Shown here: piece by piece, positions 42,270-51,257 of the stretch
Position numbering within the stretch: the first letter of the stretch is position 1
How the letters are laid out: each line of letters opens with the position of its first letter
Made by a program: the position numbers and the translations under genes
Assembly: GCF_900112065.1 (NCBI RefSeq)
Contig: NZ_FOKE01000012.1
Location: forward strand, 212,966-276,965
From: Cohnella sp. OV330
GTDB taxonomy: Bacteria > Bacillota > Bacilli > Paenibacillales > Paenibacillaceae
Direction of reading: 5' to 3'
DNA: 64,000 nt
Notes under the pieces: model-generated
Seen by the model: the letters and a program-made list of their open reading frames with translations, nothing else
What the model was told of the DNA's origin: nothing
Database searches by the model: none

Positions 42270-43161
42270 GACGGTCTCTCTCAGCGTCGCGGTGGCTGAC
42301 GCGGACCGCTTCGGTCTCGCCGGCGCTCAGCATGCGGCCGAGATATTCGGCGAGCGCGACGGAGCGGTGCTTGCCTCCGGTGCAGCCGATCCCGATGACG
42401 ACCTGGCTCTTGCCTTCCTTGTGGTACAGCGGGATGAGGTACTGCAGCATGTCGAGCAGCTTCGCCAGGAACGTCTGCGTCTCCGGCCACTTCATCACGT
42501 AGTCGTAAACTTCGGCGTCCTGCCCCGTCTTGGGACGCAGATTTTCGACATAGTGCGGATTCGGCAAAAAGCGAACGTCGAAAATCAGGTCGGCGTCGAT
42601 CGGCACGCCGTACTTGAAGCCGAACGACGTGACGTTGACGGCGAGCGAATTCCGCCCCTCCTCGGTGAACCGGGAGATAATCTTGTCTTTAAGCTGGGCA
42701 GGCTTGATGCTGCTCGTGTCGATGACCTGCGTCGCCCAGCCCTTCAGATCCTCCAGCAGCTTGCGCTCGGCATGAATGCCTTCGAGCGGCAAGCCTTCGG
42801 GCGCGAGCGGATGCCGACGTCGGGTTTCCTTGTAGCGCTGGACGAGCACGGAGTCGGTCGCGTCGAGAAACAGGATCTCGTAATGCAGCGTATAGTGCTC
42901 GCGAATATAATTCAGCGACTCGGACAGCGCCGTGAAAAACTCCCGGCCGCGGAGGTCGATGACGAGCGCGACTTTGCCGATGCGGCCTTGGGATTGATCG
43001 ATCAGCTCGGCAAACTTCGGGATGAGCACCGGCGGCAGATTGTCGACGCAAAAAAAGCCGAGGTCCTCCATGCTCTGCACCGCGATCGTCTTGCCCGCGC
43101 CCGACATTCCCGTGATGATGACGAGCGTCGGTCTTGATACCGTCGTGCTCGTAGTTTCCAC
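42262..43161 (-). CDS. rapZ: RapZ/YvcJ nucleotide-binding protein
   Basis: A P-loop ATP/GTPase. In E. coli RapZ presents GlmZ sRNA to RNase E; in B. subtilis YvcJ affects competence. The Walker A motif is GMSGAGKT near the N-terminus, Walker B lies in ALVIDLRGREFF, and the C-terminal domain has SFGFKYGVPIDADLIFDVRF and IGCTGGKHRSV. The start is uncertain: an ATG at 43167 abuts the G6 Shine-Dalgarno tract, while GTG at 43161 is six bases from it, so GTG is chosen. First gene of the rapZ-yvcK-whiA-crh group. Confidence 0.95.
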   Translation of the reverse strand: METTSTTVSRPTLVIITGMSGAGKTIAVQSMEDLGFFCVDNLPPVLIPKFAELIDQSQGRIGKVALVIDLRGREFFTALSESLNYIREHYTLHYEILFLDATDSVLVQRYKETRRRHPLAPEGLPLEGIHAERKLLEDLKGWATQVIDTSSIKPAQLKDKIISRFTEEGRNSLAVNVTSFGFKYGVPIDADLIFDVRFLPNPHYVENLRPKTGQDAEVYDYVMKWPETQTFLAKLLDMLQYLIPLYHKEGKSQVVIGIGCTGGKHRSVALAEYLGRMLSAGETEAVRVSHRDAERDRHG

Positions 43162-43232
43162 GTGCATCCCCCCTGCCACATGCGAAGCGCCTGACCGCCG
43201 TTGACCGGACAAGCAGGCGCCTCTCAATCGAA

Positions 43233-44183
43233 TTAAGCGTATAAGAAAAGTCCGGCCGCGCCTACGACGCCGGCGTTGTTGCCCAGTTCGGCGGGAACGA
43301 TGTCCACGCCTTCCTTTGCCGTATCCGTCGAGAACTTCTCGAACGTCTCGCGGATCTGCTCGAACAGATATTCGCCGGCCTTGCTCACGCCGCCGCCGAT
43401 GATGAACCGCTGCGGATTGACGATGACCGCGAGTGCCGCCATCGACTTGCCGAGATAGAAGGCCGCCCGCGCGACGATACGCTGGGAAACTTCGTCTCCT
43501 GCCTTGGCTGCGTCGAATACGTCCTTCGCCATGATCTTGTCGACCAGGGACAGCGAGGTCCGGTCGCCGCGCGCGACGGCGTCGTTCGCCATCCGGATGA
43601 TGCCTGTCGCCGAGGATACCGTCTCGAGGCAACCCATCTGGCCGCAGCCGCACTGGATCGCTTCAAGGTCCGGCACGACGGCCATATGGCCCAGCTCGCC
43701 CGCCATGCCGTTAAAGCCTTCGATCAGCCGGCCGTTCACGATGATGCCGCCGCCGACGCCGGTGCCGAGCGTGTAGCACACGCAGTTGTGCACGCCGCGG
43801 CCGGCGCCGCCCCATACTTCGCCCAACGCGGCTACGTTGGCGTCGTTGTTGATCTTGACCGGCTTGCCGAGCTTCTCCTCCATGATATGCCGGACCGGCA
43901 CTTGCCGGAAAGGCAGGTTGGCGGAGAACTTGATGACGCCGCCCGGAATGTCGAGGAAGCCCGCGATCCCGATGCCGATGCCGTGAACCTGCTCCCACTC
44001 CGGCGTGCCGGGAGGCACGAGCGAATGCACGTAAGCCGCGATATTGTCCAAAATGCGGTCGGTGCCGAGCTCGGTCTCGGTCGGTCCTTCGTAGGTGCGC
44101 AGAAGCTCGCCGAGGTGGTTGCAAAGACCGATCTTGATCGTCGTGCCGCCCAGGTCGACGCCAACGTATAGCGATTGAGACAT
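43233..44183 (-). CDS. glcK: Glucokinase, ROK family
   Basis: It phosphorylates intracellular glucose to glucose 6-phosphate with ATP. The 316-residue protein has the ROK ATP motif VGVDLGGTTIKIGL, the catalytic NNDANVAALGE, the zinc motif CGCGQMGCLE and the sugar-site GELGHM. ATG at 44183 is nine bases after AGAGGTG; a GTG four codons upstream overlaps that site. It would channel glucose freed by intracellular glycosidases such as the GH3 enzyme into glycolysis. It lies between trxB and rapZ. Confidence 0.94.
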   Translation of the reverse strand: MSQSLYVGVDLGGTTIKIGLCNHLGELLRTYEGPTETELGTDRILDNIAAYVHSLVPPGTPEWEQVHGIGIGIAGFLDIPGGVIKFSANLPFRQVPVRHIMEEKLGKPVKINNDANVAALGEVWGGAGRGVHNCVCYTLGTGVGGGIIVNGRLIEGFNGMAGELGHMAVVPDLEAIQCGCGQMGCLETVSSATGIIRMANDAVARGDRTSLSLVDKIMAKDVFDAAKAGDEVSQRIVARAAFYLGKSMAALAVIVNPQRFIIGGGVSKAGEYLFEQIRETFEKFSTDTAKEGVDIVPAELGNNAGVVGAAGLFLYA

Positions 44184-44267
44184 AGTGTTAGACACCTCTT
44201 GAAAGTATTGGATAAGTCATCAAGCGAGAAGCGCCGGCCCGGAGGCCGGCGCGACCCAGTCTTCCGA

Positions 44268-45224
44268 TCAGCCCAGCGTCTGACTCCAATCGTGAATCAT
44301 GCTGCCCTCGAGATACTTCTCGCAATCGAGCGCGGCCATGCAGCCGCTGCCGGCGGCGGTGATCGCCTGGCGGTACTTCGTATCCTGCACGTCGCCGCAA
44401 GCGAATACGCCCTGAATGTTGGTCTCGGAAGAGCCCGGCTTCGTCACGATATAGCCGTTTTCATCGGTCTCGACCTGACCGCCGAGGAACTTCGTGTTCG
44501 GCGTATGGCCGATGGCGATGAAGACGCCGTCCGTTGCCAGCACTTCTTCTTCGCCCGTCTTGTTGTCGCGAACCTTCAGGCCGGTGACGCCCAGCGGGCC
44601 TGCGACGACCTCGAGCGGCGTCTTGTCGAGTCCCCAATCGATCTTCGGATTCTCCCGCGCGCGGTCCTGCATGATCTTCGAAGCGCGAAGCTCTTCGCGG
44701 CGATGAACCAGCGTCAGCTCCGAGGCGAAGCGAGTCAGGAAGTTCGCTTCCTCCATCGCGGAGTCGCCGCCGCCGACGACGATGATCTTCTTGTTGCGGA
44801 AGAAAAATCCGTCGCAGGTCGCGCAAGTGCTGACGCCGCGTCCGACGTTGTCCTTCTCGCCGGCGATGCCCAGGTACTTGGCCGAAGCGCCGGTGGAGAT
44901 GATGAGGCTCTCGCCCTTCAGCGTCTCGCCGCCTTCAAGATTCAACGTGAACGGCCGTTCGCCGAGCTCGACCGAATTGATCCAGCCCGTGCGGAACTGC
45001 GCGCCGAAGCGCTCCGCTTGCTTGCGCATGTTCGCCATCAGGTCGGGTCCCATGATGCCTTCGGGAAAGCCGGGGAAGTTCTCGACCTCGGTCGTCGTGG
45101 TCAGCTGTCCGCCCGGCTCCGGGCCTTCGATGACCAGCGGGTTCATGTTCGCGCGCGCCAAATAGATGGCGGCCGTGAGTCCCGCCGGTCCTGTTCCGAT
45201 TACGATGCTCTTATAGATAGTCAT
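44268..45224 (-). CDS. trxB: Thioredoxin reductase
   Basis: A FAD/NADPH enzyme that reduces thioredoxin. The 318-residue protein has the FAD motif IGTGPAGLTAAIYLARA, the redox pair Cys134-x-x-Cys137 in STCATCDGFF, the NADPH motif VVGGGDSAMEEANFL and the C-terminal FAD site GVFACGDVQD. ATG at 45224 follows AGGAGG. A strong GC hairpin at about 44231-44252, lacking a T run, follows the stop and separates it from glcK. Confidence 0.97.
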   Translation of the reverse strand: MTIYKSIVIGTGPAGLTAAIYLARANMNPLVIEGPEPGGQLTTTTEVENFPGFPEGIMGPDLMANMRKQAERFGAQFRTGWINSVELGERPFTLNLEGGETLKGESLIISTGASAKYLGIAGEKDNVGRGVSTCATCDGFFFRNKKIIVVGGGDSAMEEANFLTRFASELTLVHRREELRASKIMQDRARENPKIDWGLDKTPLEVVAGPLGVTGLKVRDNKTGEEEVLATDGVFIAIGHTPNTKFLGGQVETDENGYIVTKPGSSETNIQGVFACGDVQDTKYRQAITAAGSGCMAALDCEKYLEGSMIHDWSQTLG

Positions 45225-45276
45225 GCGTCCTGGTCCTCCTCGGCCTATTCCTGAGATTGTATGGAGCGTTCCTTGA

Positions 45277-47016
45277 CTAAGAACGATCCTGAAACGCGCG
45301 GTTCGTCAGCTTCAGCTTTTCGCGAATGCCGCAAGCCTCGTCGATTCGTCCCGCATAGCGGCTGATGCTCCCCTGCGAGGCGCCGTATACGTCCATCAGC
45401 TCGGCGTATGTAATGCTCTTGCGATGCATTTTCGCCGTCCAATATTCGAGCGCGGCAGCCCAGCCTGCCGAATTGCGAAGCTTGGGCACGTCGGGATAGA
45501 CGCGCGAGAGATAGTCGACCCACAGCGTCATCATGTCATGCTGCTGAACGACGTCGTACCGTCCGGCCATCCGCTCCATCGCCTGCTCCAGCACGCCCTG
45601 CCAGTCGCTGTCCCAGACCGGCAGCCTGGCTGACCTGCGACGAGCGTCGAGCATGAGCGACCTGCCGTCGAAGACGACCGCGAGCGCGTCCTCGACGCCG
45701 ATCGAGCGCAGCACCAGCACGGCGACGCGCTTCAGGTCGTCCTCTTCCTCCGCGTCGACGAGAAACGCCTTCAGCGCCTCGATGACTTCTTCGTCGGCGA
45801 CCAGGCCGAGCGCCTGGATGACCTGCATCTTGGTCCTGCGATCGCCGTGGCGCAGCGCCCAGAAAAACGAAGAGCGCACGAGCGGATCCTTCTTGAGCGT
45901 CTCGGAGATCCGCTCGGGGTGCTTTTCCCACTCGCGGAATTGCTCGTCGAACGGCATATGGTAGTGGTACTGGGTCGGCGGACTCGCTTCTCCCTGTCTT
46001 ACCTTAGCCAATTTGCCCAAATAGAAATCAGCGACGGCCGGCGACGCGTCGAGGCGCCTCGCCTGCAGCCAATGACGCTCGGCCTCGTCGAACCGGCCGA
46101 TGTTGGCCGACGCGACGGCCGCGAAGTGATGCAAGCTCGGCTCAGCCGACAGCTCGCCCTTGCGGAGCAGCCGGGTGAAGTGAATATACGCCTCTCGATG
46201 CTCGCCGACGATCCCCATCGTCGTGCCCAGCTTGAACACGTGCTCGGGATGAATCGGGATCGTCTTCTTCAGCAGGCTGAGCAGCGACGCGAGATCCTCG
46301 CGCCGGTTCACGTGCTGATAGAAAATGGCCAGATTGCAGAGCGCGTGCAAATTGCCCGGCTCCGCCTTCAGCACTTCGCCGATCGTCTGCACGGACTTGT
46401 CGAACAAGCCCATGTAATAGTAGGCGAGCCCCAAATTGTTGCGCGCGGCGAGAAAGTCCGGCTTCTGGACCAGGATGTCCTCCAGCAGCCGCACGGCCTC
46501 GGAGAATCGTCCCGCCTCCAGCAGCTCCCTGGCCTTGTCGTGCTCGTAGAGACTCTCCTTGGCCTTGATCGTGGACAGCTTGGTCGGGCGTTTCAGCTCG
46601 TAGACCAGCAGGTCGAGCAGTTCGTCCGCCTCGTCGAGGAACTGGCCGTCGGGGTCGTTTTCCAGATATGTGACGAGCGACTCCTCGGCCGCTTCGAAGA
46701 GCTCCATGTTGGCGTAGTTGTTCGCGAGATAATAATGGCACTCCGTCATGCCCGGATCGATGCGCTCCAGCACCGACCTCAGGATGTCGTTGGACTCCTC
46801 GTAGCGCCCCATCTCGGACAGGATCCCCGCCATGTTGCAGTGGTTCACCGGATTCTCCGGTTCGTATTCAACGGCACGGCGGAAATACTTCAGCGCCTTG
46901 TCGTAATGATAGCGATCCAGCGACTGGACGGCGCGCTCAAAGAAAAACGTCGCGTCCAGCGACAACGGAATGACTTTGGTGCGGCGGCCGGCGACCATTC
47001 GCTTGCGCGGATTCAT
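45277..47016 (-). CDS. TPR-repeat protein, YvcD-like
   Basis: A 579-residue soluble protein whose N-terminal two-thirds is a chain of tetratricopeptide repeats, visible as KALKYFRRAVEYEPENPVNH, EAVRLLEDILVQKPDFLAAR and SVQTIGEVLKAEPGNLHALC. The C-terminal part holds HEAT-like helices (about 410-470) and a helix-turn-helix-like end (AELMDVYGASQGSISRYAGR). It probably scaffolds protein contacts; the function is unknown. Its neighbour relation to trxB matches B. subtilis yvcD. ATG at 47016 is eight bases after GGAGGTG; the open frame continues upstream to 47169 without family similarity. Confidence 0.88.
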   Translation of the reverse strand: MNPRKRMVAGRRTKVIPLSLDATFFFERAVQSLDRYHYDKALKYFRRAVEYEPENPVNHCNMAGILSEMGRYEESNDILRSVLERIDPGMTECHYYLANNYANMELFEAAEESLVTYLENDPDGQFLDEADELLDLLVYELKRPTKLSTIKAKESLYEHDKARELLEAGRFSEAVRLLEDILVQKPDFLAARNNLGLAYYYMGLFDKSVQTIGEVLKAEPGNLHALCNLAIFYQHVNRREDLASLLSLLKKTIPIHPEHVFKLGTTMGIVGEHREAYIHFTRLLRKGELSAEPSLHHFAAVASANIGRFDEAERHWLQARRLDASPAVADFYLGKLAKVRQGEASPPTQYHYHMPFDEQFREWEKHPERISETLKKDPLVRSSFFWALRHGDRRTKMQVIQALGLVADEEVIEALKAFLVDAEEEDDLKRVAVLVLRSIGVEDALAVVFDGRSLMLDARRRSARLPVWDSDWQGVLEQAMERMAGRYDVVQQHDMMTLWVDYLSRVYPDVPKLRNSAGWAAALEYWTAKMHRKSITYAELMDVYGASQGSISRYAGRIDEACGIREKLKLTNRAFQDRS

Positions 47017-47270
47017 CGTCAAGGCACCTCCCCCCGGTCGTATAATAGTTTGTTCGCCTTGCGTCGTCTGGCGTCTGACATCGCGATTCGTTGGCTGCCG
47101 CTCGCGGCGAGCCGCCGGTCCTCGGCCGGGCCGGCACATGTTAAACCGATTATAACACAGCAATGGCATCCATCAAATGAAAAAGGACCGCCCGGGCGTG
47201 TCGCGGCTTGTCTGCCGGCATGCGCAGAGCGTGCAATCTCTACCTCCACGGTCGGCTGCCGCCGGGCAAA

Positions 47271-47310
47271 TAAAAACGCGGCTCCTGCGCAAATCGCGCA
47301 GGTTGCCGCG
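47271..47310 (-). terminator. Terminator of prs
   Basis: Minus-strand GCGGCAACCTGCGC/GCGCAGGAGCCGC stem with a 5-base loop followed by GTTTTTATTT, about 20 bases after the prs stop. Confidence 0.85.
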
Positions 47311-47331
47311 CCTAGCATGCTTTGCTTAGGG

Positions 47332-48282
47332 TTATACGCCCGCCGTCTTGAACAGCGTGCTGATCGAGCCGCCTTCGGTGATGATGCGGGTCGCTTCGGC
47401 CAGCATCGGCGCCACGGACAGCACCTTGAAGCGGTCGGAGCGATCGTTCGGCAGCAGGATCGAGTCGGTCACGACGACCTCGCGGATGCTCGGATGATCG
47501 AGCTTCTGCAGGGCGCTGCCGGAGAAGAGCGGATGCGTCGCGCAGACGTATACGTCCTCCGAGCCGCGCTCCTTGAGGCCCTCGACGACGTTCACGATCG
47601 TCGTCCCGGTATCGATCATGTCCTCGATGATGATCGGGGTGTAGCCCTCGACTTCGCCGATGACGTGCGTGATGACCGACTCGTTGTGCGCGGGGCGCTT
47701 CTTGATCATGATCGCGAACGGAGAATCGAGCTGGTTGGCCAGCTTCTCCGCCGTTGAGGCTCGTCCGGCGTCCGGCGAGACGATGACCGGATTGCGGATG
47801 TTCTTCGCCCGCAGGTAATCGCTGATGAGATCCAGCGCGGTCAAGTGGTCGACCGGGATGTTGAAGAAACCTTGGATCGCCGGCGCATGCAGGTCGATCG
47901 TGACGATCCGGGTCGCGCCGACCGTCGTGAGCACGTCCGCGACCATCTTCGCGGAGATCGGTTCGCGCGGCGCGGCCTTGCGCTCTTGGCGGGCATATCC
48001 ATAGTAAGGGAGCACAATGTTGATCGTACGCGCCGATGCCCGCTTGGCCGCGTCGATCATGATCAGCAGCTCTACGAAGAAGTCATTGATCGGATGTGAC
48101 AAAGATTGCACGAGGAACACGTCGCAGTTGCGGATGGTCTCCTCGTAGTGCACGTACACTTCGCCGCTCTTGAAGCGAGACAGCGTAATCTTGCCTAGCG
48201 GCAGCCCGAGCTGCTCGGCGATCTTCTCCGCCAGCACGGGATTCGACGATCCGGAAAAAATACGAAGCTTGCTGCTGTACAT
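47332..48282 (-). CDS. prs: Ribose-phosphate pyrophosphokinase
   Basis: It makes PRPP from ribose 5-phosphate and ATP. The 316-residue protein has KLRIFSGSSNPVLAEKIA at the start, the flexible catalytic loop QERKAAPREPISAK, VTIDLHAPAIQGFF and the PRPP-binding loop IIIEDMIDTGTTIVNV. ATG at 48282 is six bases after GTGGAGG. An upstream in-frame extension to 48408 is rejected. It directly follows the histidine operon on the same strand, which consumes PRPP at the HisG step. Most bacilli carry prs beside glmU, so this may be a second copy. Confidence 0.96.
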   Translation of the reverse strand: MYSSKLRIFSGSSNPVLAEKIAEQLGLPLGKITLSRFKSGEVYVHYEETIRNCDVFLVQSLSHPINDFFVELLIMIDAAKRASARTINIVLPYYGYARQERKAAPREPISAKMVADVLTTVGATRIVTIDLHAPAIQGFFNIPVDHLTALDLISDYLRAKNIRNPVIVSPDAGRASTAEKLANQLDSPFAIMIKKRPAHNESVITHVIGEVEGYTPIIIEDMIDTGTTIVNVVEGLKERGSEDVYVCATHPLFSGSALQKLDHPSIREVVVTDSILLPNDRSDRFKVLSVAPMLAEATRIITEGGSISTLFKTAGV

Positions 48283-48517
48283 TGTGCGCCTCCACGATTT
48301 TTCACTAGCGGCATCGCCGCATTTATCCCCTCTATTATACATGACGCCGGTAGGATAGCCAAAGGGTTCTGTGTCATATATCGACTGGTAATTCGATTCT
48401 ATTGGCACATTTTCGTCACTTTTCGCGCGGCGTCCGTCGAATCCTCGCCCTTCGCCGCCGCAAAGGCAAGCCGCCGGCCCCTGCCCCTCGCGGGAACGGA
48501 GACCGGCGGCAGCGCGG

Positions 48518-49177
48518 TCAGTTCTTTTTGGTCGGCTTGCGGTGGCGGAACTCCAGCTCGCGCAGCACGTCGTCGAGCGGGATTTCTTCTTCGCGCAGCA
48601 GCACCATCAAGTGGAAAATCAGATCGGCCGCTTCCGCGCGCGTCTCCGCCTTGTCGTGGTTTTTCGCGCCGATGATGACCTCCGCGGTCTCCTCGCCGAT
48701 CTTCTTCAGGATCTTGTCCAGACCCTTGTCGAACAGATAGGTCGTGTAGGAGCCCTCGGGCCGCTCGGCATGGCGCTTCGCGATCGTAGACTCCAGCTCG
48801 GAGAGCGGCGCGAAGCGGTCGGCTGCAGGCAGCGATTCCTGCGGCAGTTCGCCGGACGCATCCCGGTAGAAGCAGCTGTAGCTGCCCGTATGGCAGGCGG
48901 GACCGCTTGGGATCGCCTGCACCAGCAGCGTATCGCCGTCGCAATCGTAGCGCAGCGACACGACCTTTTGGGTATTGCCGCTCGTCGCGCCTTTGTGCCA
49001 AAGCTCCTGCCGCGAACGGCTCCAGAACACCGTCTCCCCTTTTTCCAGCGTCAGGGCAAGGGATTCCTTGTTCATATAGGCCATCATGAGGACTTCTTTG
49101 CTGACCGCGTCCTGCACGATCGCAGGCACCAGCCCGTCCGCGTCCCACTTGATCGAATCCGTCAGCGTCTCGCTCAT
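48518..49177 (-). CDS. hisI: Bifunctional HisIE: phosphoribosyl-AMP cyclohydrolase / phosphoribosyl-ATP pyrophosphatase
   Basis: It catalyses steps 2 and 3 of histidine synthesis. The N-terminal HisI domain (about 1-115) has the zinc and substrate motifs WSRSRQELWHKGATSGN, YDCDGDTLLVQ and GPACHTGSYSCF. The C-terminal HisE domain (about 120-219) has the all-alpha NTP-pyrophosphohydrolase motif KKIGEETAEVIIGAKN. ATG overlaps the hisF stop (ATGA). Last gene of the his operon; a GC-rich hairpin follows (CCGCCGG/CCGGCGG, about 48469-48515). Confidence 0.95.
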   Translation of the reverse strand: MSETLTDSIKWDADGLVPAIVQDAVSKEVLMMAYMNKESLALTLEKGETVFWSRSRQELWHKGATSGNTQKVVSLRYDCDGDTLLVQAIPSGPACHTGSYSCFYRDASGELPQESLPAADRFAPLSELESTIAKRHAERPEGSYTTYLFDKGLDKILKKIGEETAEVIIGAKNHDKAETRAEAADLIFHLMVLLREEEIPLDDVLRELEFRHRKPTKKN

Positions 49178-49932
49178 CTCACGTTCACTCCTTGGCTCCG
49201 CAGGGCGTCCTTGACCTCGCGGATCGTCACTTCTTTATAGTGGAAAATGCTCGCGGCAAGCGCCGCGTCCGCGTGGCCCTGCGAAAAGGCGTCCGCGAAA
49301 TGCGAGGCATTGCCCGCGCCGCCCGAGGCGATGACGGGAATGCCGACGCTGTCGGACACGGCGCGCGTCAGCGCGTTGTCGAACCCGTCCTTCGTGCCGT
49401 CGGCGTCCATGCTCGTCAGCAGCAGCTCGCCCGCGCCGCGCCGTTCGGCTTCCTGCGCCCAGGCGACCGCCCGGATGCCCGTCGGATTGCGTCCGCCGTG
49501 CGTGAAGATCTCCCATTCGCCCCACTCGGCATTGTACTTCGCGTCGATGGCGACGACGATGCATTGGGCGCCGAACACGCGCGAGCCGTCCGAGATGAGA
49601 TCGGGATTGCGGATCGCCGCCGTATTGATCCCGATCTTGTCCGCGCCGGCGCGCAGCAGCCGCTTCATGTCTTCGACCGCGGAGATGCCGCCGCCTACCG
49701 TGAACGGAATCGTGATCTCTCCGGCCGTCCTGCGCACGACGTCGACCATCGTGGCGCGGCCTTCGACCGAAGCCGAGATATCGAGAAACACCAGCTCGTC
49801 GGCCCCTTCGCGATCGTAGATCTCGGCCAGCTCGACCGGATCCCCCGCGTCGCGCAGGTTAACGAAGTTGACGCCTTTGACGACCCGCCCGTCCTTGACG
49901 TCGAGGCAGGGAATGATGCGCTTTGCCAACAT
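49174..49932 (-). CDS. hisF: Imidazole glycerol phosphate synthase subunit HisF
   Basis: The cyclase subunit uses ammonia from HisH to make imidazole glycerol phosphate and AICAR from PRFAR. The 252-residue half-barrel duplication has catalytic Asp11 in IIPCLDVKDGRVVKG, the mid-barrel Asp in VVAIDAKYNAEWGEW, and the phosphate sites PFTVGGGIS and VIASGGAGN. ATG at 49932 follows GGAGG; an in-frame ATG at 49953 overlaps no ribosome site. A 173-bp spacer with no gene separates it from hisA. Confidence 0.97.
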   Translation of the reverse strand: MLAKRIIPCLDVKDGRVVKGVNFVNLRDAGDPVELAEIYDREGADELVFLDISASVEGRATMVDVVRRTAGEITIPFTVGGGISAVEDMKRLLRAGADKIGINTAAIRNPDLISDGSRVFGAQCIVVAIDAKYNAEWGEWEIFTHGGRNPTGIRAVAWAQEAERRGAGELLLTSMDADGTKDGFDNALTRAVSDSVGIPVIASGGAGNASHFADAFSQGHADAALAASIFHYKEVTIREVKDALRSQGVNVR

Positions 49933-50105
49933 AAGCTTGCCTCCAGTCCGCAAAGCGCCCGCCGTCGACGTGTCGATCCGGCGAACGCTTTGCGTTTTGC
50001 GATACGCTGCGGTGATGCAGCTTGATGCGTGATGCGAGCCGCGCTGCAGCCCGGCCCGGATGCGGATGGGCCGTCGCCGGTCCGGCGCGGCCCTGTCGCT
50101 TCCGC

Positions 50106-50837
50106 TTACTTGTAAGTAGCGACCGCCTCGGACAGCGAGATGCTGCCCGTATAGAGCGCTTTGCCGACGATCGCGCCGCCGACGCCGTCCGCCGCGTGCT
50201 TCGACAGGTTCGCCAGATCCTCCGGCTTGCTGACGCCGCCCGACGCGATGACCGTGCGACCCGATATTTGCGCCAGGCGTACGATCGCTTCGACGTTCGG
50301 TCCGCCCATCATGCCGTCGCGGGAAATATCGGTGAAAATGAACGTCTCGGCGCCCTCGGCCGCCAGTTCCTTCGCCAGATCCTCCGCGCGCACCTGCGAC
50401 GTCTCGAGCCAGCCGCGCGTCGCCACGAAGCCGTCCCTGGCGTCGATGCCGATCGCCACTTTGCCGCCGTACTTCGCCAACACTTTGGATACGAAGGCGC
50501 GATCCTCGATCGCCGCCGTCCCCAGAATGACGCGGGAAACGCCGAGCGACAGCAGCCGCTCCACGTCCGCCTCGGTCCGGAGGCCGCCGCCCACTTGCAC
50601 GGGCACCTGCACGGCGCGCGCGATTCGGCCGATCAGCTCGTCATTGACCGGATGGCCGGCCTTGGCGCCGTCCAGATCGACGAGATGTACCCATTCGCCG
50701 CCCTTCGCCTCCCAATCCTTGGCCGCGGACACCGGATCGTCGTTGTACACCGTCTCGCGGTTATAGTCGCCCTGAACCAGACGGACGGCTTTGCCGCCGC
50801 GGATGTCGATGGCCGGGTAGATGATGAAATTGGACAA
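50106..50837 (-). CDS. hisA: ProFAR isomerase HisA
   Basis: It isomerises ProFAR to PRFAR in histidine synthesis. The 243-residue (beta/alpha)8 barrel has the catalytic Asp in FIIYPAIDIRGGKAVRL, the mid-barrel Asp in IGIDARDGFVATRGW and the phosphate sites VQVGGGLR and VIASGGV. The start is TTG at 50837 (MSNFIIYPA), eight bases after TGGAGG; the upstream TTG at 50852 lies inside that ribosome site. It is separated from hisH by a 420-bp repeat block. Confidence 0.96.
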   Translation of the reverse strand: MSNFIIYPAIDIRGGKAVRLVQGDYNRETVYNDDPVSAAKDWEAKGGEWVHLVDLDGAKAGHPVNDELIGRIARAVQVPVQVGGGLRTEADVERLLSLGVSRVILGTAAIEDRAFVSKVLAKYGGKVAIGIDARDGFVATRGWLETSQVRAEDLAKELAAEGAETFIFTDISRDGMMGGPNVEAIVRLAQISGRTVIASGGVSKPEDLANLSKHAADGVGGAIVGKALYTGSISLSEAVATYK

Positions 50838-51257
50838 AGGGATGACCTCCAACTTGTTGACATTCCTTGAGGATGTAGCCCGCTACAAATAAGACCTTCG
50901 CAATCGATCGCTGTAACCGCACTTTTTGCTCTTGCAGCACACAACTTTGCATTGCGAGCCGCTGTAGCGTCATTTTTTGCGGTTAAAGCGTACGTCCCTT
51001 CGCAATCAGCCGCTGTACCCACACTTTTTGCTCCTGCAGCACGTATCTTCGCATGGTGAGCCGCTGTAGCGCTAATTTTTGCGGTTACAGCGTACGTCCC
51101 TTCGCCAATCGATCGCTGCAACCACGCTCTTGGCGGTTACAGCACGCTTGATCTGCTGCAGCCTCGCTTTTCTCGCTTACAACGCGTATCGCCTCAACCG
51201 ACGTCGCCGTAACCGCGCAAATCACGCTTACAGCATCGCGCTCAAGCGGCAGCGCCC
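50838..51257. repeat. Repeat block inside the his operon (hisH-hisA)
   Basis: Two tandem units of 102 and 103 bp (50909-51010, 51011-51113) and a degenerate third (51114 to about 51235). Each unit has CGCTGTA.CC.CACTTTTTGC then CTGCAGCAC, and a second half GCCGCTGTAGCG..ATTTTTGCGGTTA.AGCGTACGT. They contain the same CTGTAA...TTACAG palindrome with a T-run core as the block at 36075-36255. No gene, promoter or terminator is obvious. Confidence 0.88.

Noticed and set aside
43168..43653. Long N-terminal extension of rapZ
   Set aside because: The extra 160 residues overlap glcK and are Arg-rich shadow sequence; the conserved protein starts near 43161-43167.
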